A stretch of DNA of 41,548 bases from Phaeoceros laevis (lineage: Eukaryota; Anthocerotophyta; Anthocerotopsida; Notothyladales): the NCBI GenBank assembly GCA_049999765.1, contig JBNGIQ010009459.1, forward strand, positions 303,495 to 345,042, given 5' to 3'. Below, in pieces: positions 19,749 to 30,900 of this stretch. The translations under genes and the position numbers were made by a program. Each line of letters opens with the position of its first letter. Position 1 is the stretch's first letter. The notes beneath the pieces were generated by a model. The model worked only from the letters and a program-made list of their open reading frames with translations. It did not search any database and had not been told where the DNA came from.

Positions 19749-20465
19749 ATGACTCCACCTTGTGGGACCTTGGCAGCAGGGTTCCCGAGCTTGCTGTGTC
19801 CGCCGAGTTCCTCAGGAGCGGCTGAGGGATACGCGAGGAGGCCGCAGGGAATGCCAGTCCTCCCTCGCTGCTCCGTAGGAAACAGAGTGGCGTTCTGGTC
19901 GGGTTCACCAGAGAGCAGGTGCTGGATTTGGCAGCATTCCGGTAATGCGAAGTTTGCAGGGAGGGCCAATGCGTCTCTTGACCAGGAGGCGATCCCCGCC
20001 TCTACGGAGGCAGCATTCAGCCGAAGCGATTCTGAACTTCAGGCTCAGGGACTAGAGCTCCACTGTGCTGTGGATGATCTTGACCTGGACCAGCTCAACA
20101 CACTGTTTGTGAAGGTCGGATTTCCTCGTCGGCACAAGGATAAGCTGGCGAAGGCCTTGCAGCACACACTGTCTCTCATCTGGCTTCGCGAGATCAAATC
20201 CAAGCAGCTGATTGCCTTCGCGAGGGCAACTGGAGACGACGTCTTCAATGCTGTCATTTGGGATGTTGTGGTGGATCCAGGCTTTCAGGGCTCTGGCCTG
20301 GGCAGGGTTGTCATGGAAAGGCTCATGTTCGAGCTGGTGGGTAGGGGAATCAGCAACATTGCCCTCTACGCCGAACCAAACGTGGTGAACTTCTACAGGC
20401 CCATGGGATTCGTGCCAGGTCCCGATGGGATCAGAGCTATGGCGTACTCTCGACGACGAAAGTAA
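19749..20465 (+). CDS. Plastid GNAT-family N-acetyltransferase (GNAT1/2/3, NSI-related)
   Basis: A single exon encodes 238 residues, beginning only 207 bp after the DRH-PPR stop. The first 100 residues are Ser/Ala/Pro-rich without a fold, consistent with a plastid transit peptide. The GNAT domain covers residues about 105-235: LDQLNTLFVKVGFPRR, LIAFARATGDDVFNAVIWDV, the acetyl-CoA loop GFQGSGLGR (Q180-G185), and ISNIALYAEPNVVNFYRPMG with the C-terminal GIRAMAYSRRRK. This matches plastid dual-function GNATs, which acetylate protein N-termini and lysines (including the NSI/serotonin-acetyltransferase group). The ending and FARATGD...IWDVVVDP segment resemble the GNAT1/GNAT3 side more than NSI, judged from memory. 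The start is the only in-frame ATG before the domain with enough upstream sequence. Confidence 0.85.
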   Translation: MTPPCGTLAAGFPSLLCPPSSSGAAEGYARRPQGMPVLPRCSVGNRVAFWSGSPESRCWIWQHSGNAKFAGRANASLDQEAIPASTEAAFSRSDSELQAQGLELHCAVDDLDLDQLNTLFVKVGFPRRHKDKLAKALQHTLSLIWLREIKSKQLIAFARATGDDVFNAVIWDVVVDPGFQGSGLGRVVMERLMFELVGRGISNIALYAEPNVVNFYRPMGFVPGPDGIRAMAYSRRRK

Positions 20466-21016
20466 TCGCACTCCTCCTGGCCTAGGGCTCACTCACAGAG
20501 GGCTTGTAAGAATTTGATGTACCATGTCCGACTTCTATTAACAACTTGGCAACACATGCCGCCTGATCATATTAAAGTTCTTGTAGGGGGATGGAAATAC
20601 ATGCACCGTGCAGTTTCTGTGTCTTGCTGACTCTTGCAGACAAGACAAGAACAGGTACTCTCTCCATCATTTCTGGAGTCCCACCTACTGCACGGAGGGG
20701 ATTTTCCACCTTTGTGCAAACGAGGCCAGAATGTTACAAGGTCCCGACTCCCAAGGAACAACATATAATTACAAGTGACAGCTGCAAAACAACCAGAAAT
20801 TTCAAGTTTGTCTACCAATTTACAGATGAAGACAGCCCATCACTCTGTTGCAACATCTCACAGGAACTCCAATGCAGGATATATACTCTGTTACTTGCCA
20901 CTACCAGCTTGCGACAGAGACTAGCTCGTCAGGAGGCCTTCATGTCCTTGGACTTAAATCCCACATCAACTGATAATCTAGCTTCCTGCCAGGTTACATT
21001 CAGGTCATGGAACAGG
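20466..21016. other. Convergent 3' region between GNAT and CLPR1
   Basis: The two genes converge here, and the stretch probably contains both 3' untranslated regions. A 163-residue frame (20591-21082) is antisense to the CLPR1 last exon and has no recognisable domain. Confidence 0.45.
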
Positions 21017-23451
21017 TCACATTCTTGGTCCAGCTGGAGCTGCCTGGGGTCCCCCTCTTTGCTGCATTCTCATGGCCCTTGATTGTGCGAGCATCTCATC
21101 ATAGTTCTGCTCAAGGACAGGAAACATAAAAGACATCAAGGAATTACCCACTCAAAAGCTGCACGATTCACGGAAGTTCAGGTAAAGGGTAGAGTGAGAG
21201 GATACAAGGACATACCCGTTTTTCCATAGCAACCCCTCGAGATTCAATCACCTTATCGGCCAGCCCATACTCCATAGCCTCCTTGGCCCTGAAGTATCTA
21301 GGCCGTTGGATGTCTTTTGCAATCTCTTCTTGACTCTTCCCTGTCCCTTTAGCGAGCAACTCAATGTAGTAATTGGTATTTGCATCCAGCTCCTTCGCCT
21401 GTACAGCCCAACCGATACTACTAAGAGTCAACAATTTTTAGCAGTCAAGGACATTCTGTTAAGTGCAATATGCTGCATATAAAAAAATCATGATAATATC
21501 CTGTAGGAACCCAAAACCAAAACAACTCATACCTTGATCCACATATCAATTGCAGCTCCACTCGACTGATTTACTTTTGGGGAGTACACCTTTGCTGCAG
21601 TGCAGAAAGAACAAACACCTCAGCATCAGTGCGTACAGGCAGATTACATGTAAAACTCCACGAGTTGTTCCCAAGAGAGCCAATCCCACATTACAACCAC
21701 CACATAATTGAAAATAAACACTTACTGACAGAGTTGGGCTGCACAGCACGATATCCCTTCTCCCCAATAGAAAGCAACATGGCTGCTTGTCCAAACGCCG
21801 TACCACAATTTACAGTGTAAACCTTCGACTTCACATACTGTACGCAAAGTTATGGGAGTCAGGTAAGAGCTCTTGCACTAGTATATCTGCAGTTTATACA
21901 AGCTCCAGCTGTACAATTGTTCAACGTGGCGTGACAAGCTAGTTGACCTGTAGTTAGGGTCAAACATGCAGAGATCTGTTTTCTAACTGATACCAGAGGT
22001 GGGACAAGCCATTCCACATACCGCTATTGTGTCTGCAATGGCATATGCTTCTGTCTCAAAACCAATGCTTTCCCTTTTATCATTCTGCGCAGGCAACACA
22101 AATGAAATACAGCATTTAAGATTTTTCCCTCAACCCATTCTGCACAAGCCAAACAAATAGAGCGTGGCATCAACCAAAAATCTCGCCATATATATCCACA
22201 ACATCACACTAAATAGAAGATCGTATTAAGAATGCAGGCTTCAGAATCACAGATTCATCGTGTCAATAAAGCTTCCAGGTCTGTACAAACCTACCTGTGT
22301 CCCTGTAGAGTTGATGTAGAAGTAGATAGGTTTAGCAGGATTATCAAAGTCCAACCACAGCAACTCCGCGACAATGAGCTCAGTAACAGCCGGTACAATC
22401 TGCAATAAAGAGGACAGAAGATCAACTAAAAGTGTACCACGTCTTGGAGACATCTCTACATGAGGAGTATTTAAGAACTTTTACCGGCATTCCCAGGTAG
22501 CAGATTCGCGCATCCAATAGCAGAGAAGGCAGATCAGGCGGAGCAGTCTTGGGCCGCCCATAACCACCACCACCTCTGTACATGCTGACACTCATACTCA
22601 AGCGAGAAGATGCATTTTTGAGCTGCGTAAGGTCCCACAAGCCAGTCCCCTCTTTGTAGTTTTTTGCTGATGATATCGAGTCCTGAAAAAATATTGGGTC
22701 TATATTAACTCCCCCTCAAAGTGAAAACCAGTTAATCGAAACAACTGTTGACCATGTGGTAGGATCTCATTCTCGATTACCTCTGTTACACCTTCAAACT
22801 GCTTTCTCATGGGACTATCCTCCGTCATAAACATGTCCATCTGAGAGGGACTTAGCCCGTACAGATGTTTAGGGACACTTTGAAAATTCTCTGCCACTGC
22901 ACAAGGCGCAGACAACATGCAGCCAATTCTTCCACCATCAACTCAGTCGGACCAGTTCCACCAACGATAAAACCCGTCGTGCACTCTCAGAGTCAAAGCA
23001 GGCTAGTCAGTACAGGTCAATAGCAAACGCTATCCAAAGCAGGTCCGCAAGTGACTGCTACACACATACCAACACACATTCTCAGCTCCCAGGCATGCAT
23101 GCTAGCACAACCATGTATTCTAGGAGGTATCATTTTCGTGAGGATGAAGGACAAGGTTGACTCGGAATTCTGGGGATAAGGTGCGGACAGGAACGTACAT
23201 CCGTCTTCCAAATTTTCTCTGCGGAATTGCTTGGGAATATGATCAAATGAAGCCCTGACTCCACAACGACTCCGAGCAACCTTTCTGCTAGCGGAGTCTG
23301 CCAAAAAGACATGTCTCTTGGCATAGAAAGGACTACCGAACCCCACAGCGTCCCCTGCGAAGACGCTCCGCAACCGCCTGCTCTTGGAGAAGCCTACACC
23401 CGCAACTACTGCTCCAGCTGCGGAGCTTTGCGCCGACATGGCCAAGGCCAT
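21017..23451 (-). CDS. CLPR1: CLPR1, inactive subunit of the plastid Clp protease core
   Basis: The multi-exon minus-strand gene starts at 23451 (MALAMSAQSSAAG..., plastid transit peptide ending near VRAS) and ends at 21017 (PQAAPAGPRM stop). Exons read in order: FDHIPKQFRRENLEDG; ENFQSVPKHLYGLSPSQMD; GTGLWDLTQLKNASSRLSMS with RTAPPDLPSLLLDARI-type sequence; IVPAVTELIVAELLWLDFDN; NDKRESIGFETEAYAIADTI; VYTVNCGTAFGQAAMLLSIG; SSGAAIDMWIKAKELDANTN; RPRYFRAKEAMEYGLADKV; and NYDEMLAQSRAMR. The catalytic serine position of ClpP is replaced (GTAFGQAA), as expected of a ClpR. The first splice (GGAT|GTACGT to GTGCAG|TGGCAG) keeps frame. ClpR1 is part of the R-ring of the stromal ClpPR complex, needed for plastid protein turnover. 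Overall order and endings match CLPR1, not CLPR3/R4. Confidence 0.9.
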
Positions 23452-24029
23452 CACGCTGACCCTTGCTGGAAGGCTAAATATGACGGCCTCTTTGCTAAAG
23501 TCTTCACAGCAATCTGGAGGTGCGCCTGATCGCCAACGGCACCTGGGAAGTTGGAACCCGTCTGCCTGAGACTCGGACTTCTGCCGCAAGCTTTGGGGCT
23601 ACTCTGCGGCGTGCTACGTCGACAAATTACTTGCGTTCAGCATTCAATAGTCTAGTTGATGAGTACCTTTACTACGGTAGTCTAGTCCCCGCTAATAACC
23701 TTTTTCGGTGCAGCTTCTCCCTTTGAAGGGAAAGGACTAGGCGTGTTTCCGTTCAGACGCTGCCATGACGCGGAAGTGGCCTTAGAGTAGCTTGTCTCCG
23801 CTGGAACAGATCCTCGCCTCTGCAGCTGCCGAGATTTTAGCGTGGAGTGGACGATTTCCTGTTGGGCATCCTTGGCACACAGATTCTGCTGAAGGGTTGC
23901 GGCCTGGCCAGGATTCTTTCCGACCTTCCCGATGTTTGATTCAATGCTTGGAAAGGGCTTTAAGAGCTCAAAATGGTGAGTTTCGTCCAGGTGATTCAAT
24001 TGTTGAGGCTGTGCATCCCATCCCCGCTG

Positions 24030-27000
24030 ATGGATCGTTTCCATCCGGTGTGCAGCAAAACCTTGTTGAAGCTAGCGATGGCCCGCATCAAGCTACTGAG
24101 AAACAAGAGAGATATCCAGGTCAAGCAGATGCGCAAGGATCTTGCTCAGCTTCTGCAGACAAAGCAGGAAGCCAGTGCCCGGATCCGGGTAATCTCTTAC
24201 ATCTTGTGTTCCATGGCTCTCCACTTTCAGGATTTTGTTGAGATTGAAGTTTTTTACACAGTTTTTGTACCATCGAGAATGTGAAATAGGTTGAGCACAT
24301 CATCCGGGAACAAAATATAATGGCTGCTTATGACATCCTTGAGCTGTTTTGCGAACTTGTCGCTGTGAGGCTGCCAATTATCGAGGGGCAGAAGTAAGCG
24401 TCGTAACCGTACGCGATTTTTCATCATGTGTTGCAAATAGCTAGAAAGAACTCCAGCTGACTAGCTACGTAAAATTGCAGATGTAACTTGATTATTTTTG
24501 TACCACAGGAGTTGCCCAATTGACTTGAAAGAAGCTATTGCAAGCTTGATTTTCGCATCACCAAGGTGTGCAGATCTGCCTGAGCTGCTCCAGGTTCGAA
24601 GTCTTTTTGCTGCCAAGTACGGCAAGGATTTCGCTGCAGCAGCTGCAGAGTTGCGGCCCGACTCGGGTGTGAACAGACGGGTAGCCACAAAGACTCTGTA
24701 GTTAGGGGTTGTGCTGATTGGATGCATTCAAGATCATCGCTGTCTTTTATCTGTTTATGTCAAATTCCATGACCCACAACCTCTGGATTTTCTTCGCAGA
24801 TCATCGAAAAACTGTCAGTACGAGCTCCCCCAGGGAAGCTGAAGTTGAAGCTGATGAAGGAGATAGCCGCAGAGCACAATATCGAGTGGGATCCAGCGGA
24901 CTCAGAGAATGAACTGCTGAAAGCTCCTGAAGATCTGCTTGTAAGTTTCTCATATGCATGTATTAGGGGAGCTGGAAATTTGAGGTTGTGGCACTAGGGT
25001 TGTTCAACTGTCACTTTATCGTCCAGCAGCACTCAAACCTGCTGCTGTCTCTTCACAGGACGGACCTAGTCAGTTCGTGGGTTCGAGCCAAGTACCCCTT
25101 CCAACACAAGTGAAGGACGAGTTGCCATCTGCTCCTAGCAAGCTTCCGGAAAATTCTTCTGTTCGGCAATCCAGTCCGAGCCCAAGCCCATCATCAGTCC
25201 GTGGAGACACCTCAGAAGCTAATGCTTTTCCGGATGTTCCACAAAGCAAGGTACCTCCAAGAACCAAACACGTAAGTCCTCCCAAATCAAAGCAAGTTGT
25301 GGAAGAGTCGGATGACGAGACATCCGAAGGAGGTAGTGCGGATGAGGAGTATGAAAAAGAACTTGCTGCCCTAAAGGCAAAAAGGGCCCAGTCGAGGTCT
25401 CGGAAGGAGGAAAATGAAGCATATCGAAGTATCGCAGCAGCTGCGCGTGTTGTTGAAGTGGCTGCAGAGAGGACAGAGCGTGCGTCAAGAGACGCTGCAG
25501 CTAGGGTGGAGCGTGCAGCCAGGGAGGCTGCAGAGCGGGCCACTGCCGCTGCGCGGGCTGCTACTGACTTGTCAAAGTCTGGGCAGAGGCCAGCATTTAG
25601 TGACTTCATTCGGGTAGAAACGCGTACCTTCGATGACTATGTGCCTCCACCGCCACAGTCTAAATCACGTAGTGGGAAGTCACAGCATCAGCGCTCTGCA
25701 AACTTTGGAGAAGAGCCGAGAGAAGAGAAGTATGGAAGTCCCAGGAACCAGCCTGATCAATATGACCCGGATGAGTCCCGACCTCGGCGAGAGAAGTCCA
25801 TGGGGTTGAAGGTGATATCGGAGGAGCAGAAGAAGGCTTCCCGGCAAGAGTATTATAGTGCACGGAGTGCCCAAGAGGATAGTGAGGAAGAAGAGGAAGT
25901 GGCGGACCCCAGAGGTAAGCATGGACTCCCACCAACGGACAGGCAAAGCAGTGCATCACCAATCCAGCGTGATGTGTACAGCCCAACAGGATATGAACTG
26001 GATGCTGCCTTGACTGCTAGAATGGCGAAACTATCCGGTCGTGTGGAGTCACCTAGTGAAGAAATAGAGGAATCGGAACATTCTGCCAGGACTCCGCAAC
26101 ATCTTAACAGGGAGGAAAGCAGGTCAAGTGAGGATGAAGATGCTCCAAGGATTAGACGGGCTTCTAAGTCAGGAAGGGGTGTTCAGCCAAACAGAGAACG
26201 AAGCTTCGCATCAGAACATCCTCAGGCTGAGGAAGATACCGTGCCAGTATTCGGCAGGGGAAGTGATCCCGATCCCCACCCCATCGCACGAGGGTCTATG
26301 AGGCGTGACCAGAGAAGCCCGCCAGAAAAACAAGAGACAGATGATATATTCAACACAGTGGATCCATCGTCTCCCTTGGAGAGATCTCTGAGAGGAAAGA
26401 CAAGTTCTGGGGTGGTACGGTATGACTCTTACAATGAAGGTGATGAGTCTCAGCACCGCAACAGGTCTTCAAAAAGTCTGACCAAGTCAAATTCCTCTTC
26501 ATCGGATGGTGGTATGAGCTCCATAGACCTGTTTGACATCAGTGTCCGTGAAGTCCAGGATCATGGCTGGACCACCTCGAGGGGACCTGTTTATCGTGAG
26601 CAGTCTTTGAGTAGACAACAAAGACTACCAGGTAGAGACGATGCTGAAGCTACTACAAAAGACTTGTATGCCCGGGGCAGCAAACCACAACCCGAAAGCC
26701 GTAGACCATCCTCGTCGGACACTCCAAGGGGGCAGCAGACCAGGAGCAGCGAGGAAGTCCCTGAGGCGCCAGATAGAACAAACTCCGGTGAGGATTTAAA
26801 ACCTACCTTCTTTGCAGTCGGTCTGCCGCCTCCACCTGGACATCCTTCCAGGTATACTAGGTCTAACTTTCCTTCGGGCAAGTCCGTGCCGTCTCCAGTG
26901 TATGATGATGCACCTCCTTCAGTTCGAGCCCCTATAGCTNNNNNNNNNNNNNNNNNNNNNNNNNNNNNNNNNNNNNNNNNNNNNNNNNNNNNNNNNNNNN

Positions 27001-27227
27001 NNNNNNNNNNNNNNNNNNNNNNNNNNNNNNNNNNNNNNNGCCCTCCCCCTCCTGTTGAAGTATCTCCGTCGTTCAAGCATGGCTCCAGTGGAGGGTCAAG
27101 GCAGGCACCATCCCAAAAGCCGCCAGTATCAGAAGATGATTCCGACTCGTCAGATGATCCAAGTGAGGGCTCTCGGGGTTCAGGGCTTCCTGATATTGAC
27201 TCCATTGAGGCTAAGTTCAAGAGATAA
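24030..27227 (+). CDS. IST1-like ESCRT-III regulator (contains a 100-N gap)
   Basis: Five exons with consistent phase: 24030-24188, 24290-24393, 24509-24680, 24800-24940 and 25059-27227. The IST1 domain is complete: KTLLKLAMARIKLLRNKRDI, VEHIIREQNIMAAYDILELF, CPIDLKEAIASLIFASPRCA, YGKDFAAAAAELRPDSGVNR, and IIEKLSVRAPPGKLKLKLMK. The last exon is a very long Ser/Glu/Arg-rich tail with a charged heptad-like stretch (AERTERASRDAAARVERAAR). It ends in DIDSIEAKFKR, resembling the MIT-interacting (MIM1) motif that binds Vps4 in animal IST1. Family role: regulates ESCRT-III and Vps4 in multivesicular-body sorting. The gap at 26940-27039 falls inside the tail, so the length there is unknown. The start could instead be on an upstream exon, because the usual MLDxFF-type opening is replaced by MDRFHPVCSK. 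Confidence 0.88.
26940..27039. other. Assembly gap (100 N)
   Basis: One hundred consecutive N lie within the IST1-like C-terminal tail. A round 100 is usually a placeholder of unknown true size. The reading frame happens to continue on both sides, and the codons after the gap are proline-rich (PPPPVEV). Confidence 0.98.
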
Positions 27228-27994
27228 TCGTCGTCTGGTATCTGTGGATCCTGACAGGGCGTCTATGGTAGTTTGATAATTCAAGCTCCTGGTGTGTCCA
27301 GGATTGTAGAGTCACAGACTCTCAAGTGTGCTGAATAAACAGTGGTACATCAAGTTCCAACCGATGCTTTGCCAATCATGTTCACGTGAACAAAAAGTAA
27401 CCGAACATACCTTTGTAACAAACCGTTGCCTTCCCTTAACCGTTGCTTGAAACGGTTATGGGGCTGGTCCGGTTAGCTTAACCCGGCTTTTTCCCTCCAC
27501 GACTGCGACTCTCGAATCCTGTCAGGACCCAATTCTTGGCTTGCGCCTTGCCTTCCATTTGGCGGGGGACATGAAAATGGTGAAGTGGGACGCCGCACAC
27601 GCCTTAGCTCATCTGTAGAGTTTGGTTGAGCTGGCTTCCTTCTGACTGCGCGTTTCCTGTGGCATCCTCCAGCACGTTAAGCTTGCTTTGCAGCTGTGGA
27701 GACTTGTTTTGTTGCTTATACTGCTGCGATGCAGTGGAAGGGGCAGAGACTATGAGTTTCAATAGACCGGAATGGAAGGTCTATCTGTCTGGCGGGCGTT
27801 GGGAACTCAGAATGCTTGAGTGACCCTCTTTGATTGCACGAAATCAGCAGGTTTTTACTGGAACACAAAAGCAATTGCCAAACTTTTTATTATCAGGGAG
27901 CAACTGCGGTTGCTTGCACAACTTGGCCGACCAGGTTGAGACCTGATGGTGATCACTCTGCTCACGGAAAAGAAGAGGTCACGTGGAGTGACTT
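27228..27994. other. Intergenic, IST1-like 3' region and MSH1 5' region
   Basis: This stretch contains ccgttgc/aaccgtt variants around 27420-27470 that form weak inverted repeats (aaccgttgcttgaaacggtta). No gene or domain is evident. It probably includes the MSH1 promoter and 5' untranslated region. Confidence 0.4.
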
Positions 27995-30900
27995 ATGCAG
28001 GTTTTTGTGTTCCGTTCCATGAAGCCAGGTGTAATGCCAGTGACGATGATGCAGGTAGCTCACTCATGGGCTGCAGCTTCTATTCTGGGCAGGCGTACTG
28101 GCCCAGACGACGTTCTTCATCAGCTTATTGAGCCAGTCAGCCAACAGCGCATTTTTGGAGCTACACGTTGGGAGCAGCAGGGATCAACTGCCTTCCGGGC
28201 CTTGCTTTTGTGCAGCAGCAGTACTAGGCAGCATGGATCTCGGCTGGAGGCGCAGTTTTACAGGAGACTATATAGGCTGTTCAATTCCAGCAATTTTAGG
28301 AGTCACAGGAACATCCGCGTAACCAGCACGTTGAGCTCTTCGCCTGCAAAGACTGTCACTAGGAGGAAGAGCCGTAAGGCTAACGAATCCTCAAATACTG
28401 GTCAGAGCAACTTACGAGATGCTACTTACATTCAATGGTGGGAGACAAAGATGAAGGCTTGCAAGAAACCGACAACTTTGGATGTTATCAAGAGATTAAA
28501 CTACAATAACCTGCTCGGGGTAGATGAAGGCCTCAAGAATGGTAGTTTGAAGGAGGGATCCTTGAACTCTAATCTGCTGGAGGTGAAGAGGAAGTTCCCA
28601 TACGAGGTTTTACTATGCAGGGTTGGGGAATTTTATGAGACCATTGGATTTGACGCTTGCATTTTGATTGAATATGCGGCTCTTAATCCAATGGGTGGTT
28701 TGCGAGGTAATACTACGCCTAAAGCTGGGTGCCCTATCGTTAACCTGCGTCACACTCTGGATTGTCTCACCAGGCAAGGGTTTTCGGTCTGCATCGTGGA
28801 AGAGGTTCAGGGTCCCAGTCAAGCCCGGATGAGGAAGGAAAGATTTATTGGAGGACATGCACATCCTGGAAGCCCTTATGTTTATGGACTTGCTGGAGCA
28901 GACATTGATTTGGAGTTCGTGGAACCTGAACCTGTTATAGGTATCTCCAAGTCCTCGAGAGGTTACAGCTTCATCTCCGTGTTGGAGATCATGAAGACTT
29001 ACTCCGTAGAGGATGCACTTACAGAAGAAGCGGTGGTAGCAAAACTTCGGTCGCAAAGGTTCCAGAGACTCTATCTGCATCGATCTTTGAAGGATGATGG
29101 CTCGGACACTGTGCGGTGGGGCGAGTTTGGTGAAGGTGGTCTGATATGGGCTGAGTGCAATGGTAAACAAACCGAGTGGTACAGAAATGACCCAGTGAAA
29201 GAGCTTCTCTCAAAGGTGGAAGAGCTGTATGACCTTGAGCAAGGAGAAGAGTTTAGAAAAATCATCCCTCCTGCCGGAGAGAGACCAAGACCACTTTATG
29301 TGGGTACAGCATCTCAGATTGGCATACTGTCAACACCTGGAGTGCCTAGTTTGCTCAGAGTTTTGCTTCAACAAGACATCAATGGGCTTTGTGTGGCTTA
29401 TATACGAGACCTTCTTCTCAACCCACCACCTTTAAAGGTAGCTCGGAGTATTCAAGAAGCATGCAGAACAATGGCAGATGTGAAGTCAGCAATTCCAGAT
29501 TTCACGTGTGTTTCTTCTGCAAAGTTAGTTAAACTGATAGGAGCCAAAGAAGTCAACAAGATGGAGTTCTACCGGATTCAATGTATGGCAGAGGACGTTC
29601 TTGACATGCACAATAGCCAGGAGCTCAGACCTGTACTGGAGAACCTTCTGGATCCTGTGTGGCTTGCCACAGGTCTTCGCATTGATCATGACCAGCTTGT
29701 AGAGGATTGTAAATACATAGTGCATGTTATAGGTCAAGTGCTTGCTACTGAAGATGATCCTGATAGGATGCACAGTAGGTGGCCCTTTGTTCCTGATGAT
29801 TTTTTCTATGACATGGAGCAGAAATGGAGAGGGAAAGTGAAACGGCGACTTGCAGAGGAGATTCATAAAGAAGTTGATGAGGCTGCTGCAGCATTATCTG
29901 ATGCAATTGTTGAGGATTTTCTGCCTATAGTTCAGCGCACGAAAGCTATCACAAATGGTGGAGGGTATTCAGCTAGTAGGGCTGAGATATGCTACAACCG
30001 TGAGAGTCAAAGTGTTTGGTTCAAAGGCAAACGGTTTGAACCATTTGTTGAAGGAGGCACGTTAGGAGAAGCTGAAATACGGCGTCTGATACCAGCTCTC
30101 GACATGAAAGGAAAGAGGGCAGGGGAGGAGTGGTATACGACTCGACCAGTGGAACAAGCACTAGAAAGATACAGAAGCGCAGCTGAGAATGGCGGAGCAA
30201 CTGTGATAGAACTTCTCAAGGGGCTTGCTGAGACTTTGAAGGCTAAGACGAATGCTATTGTTTTCATCTCTGCTTTCTCAATTATCGCAAAGGCTCTCTT
30301 TTCTCATGTCAGTGAAGGGAAACTGCGTGAATGGGTTTTTCCGAAGTTGGTTAGACGGGAGAAGCTAAAGGAAGGGAGCCATCAAGGTGAGGATCACAGT
30401 GGGCAAGCATGCATAGGTACATTACAGGAAATTTCAAGCTTGAAACTATTTGATCTGGTGCCTTACTGGCTGGACAAGTCTCGGCAGTCAGCTGTCCCAA
30501 ACACAGTAGAAATGAACTCTATGTTCTTGCTTACTGGCCCCAACGGTGGTGGCAAGTCCAGCATTCTGCGCTCAGTCTGTGCAGCTGCTGTGTTAGCCAA
30601 CTGTGGTTTGATGGTGCCAGCTCGGGCAGCAGTAGTCCCTCATTTCGACTCAATTATGCTTCGTATGGTCTCGAATGACAGTCCAGCTGATGCCAAAAGT
30701 GCCTTTCAAATTGAGATGTCAGAGCTTCGGACAATCCTTGTTGAAGCAACTGGCCAGAGCTTGGTAATGGCAGATGAGCTTTGCAAGGGCACAGAAGTGC
30801 ACAAGGGGACATTCATAGCAGCTAGTGTACTCGAGCATCTTGACAGTATTGGCTGCATGGGGATTCTTTCCACACATTTACATGGGCTCCTGGATTTGGA

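Noticed and set aside
25070-25609. 179-codon minus-strand Ser/Ala-rich frame
   Set aside because: Antisense to the low-complexity IST1-like tail.
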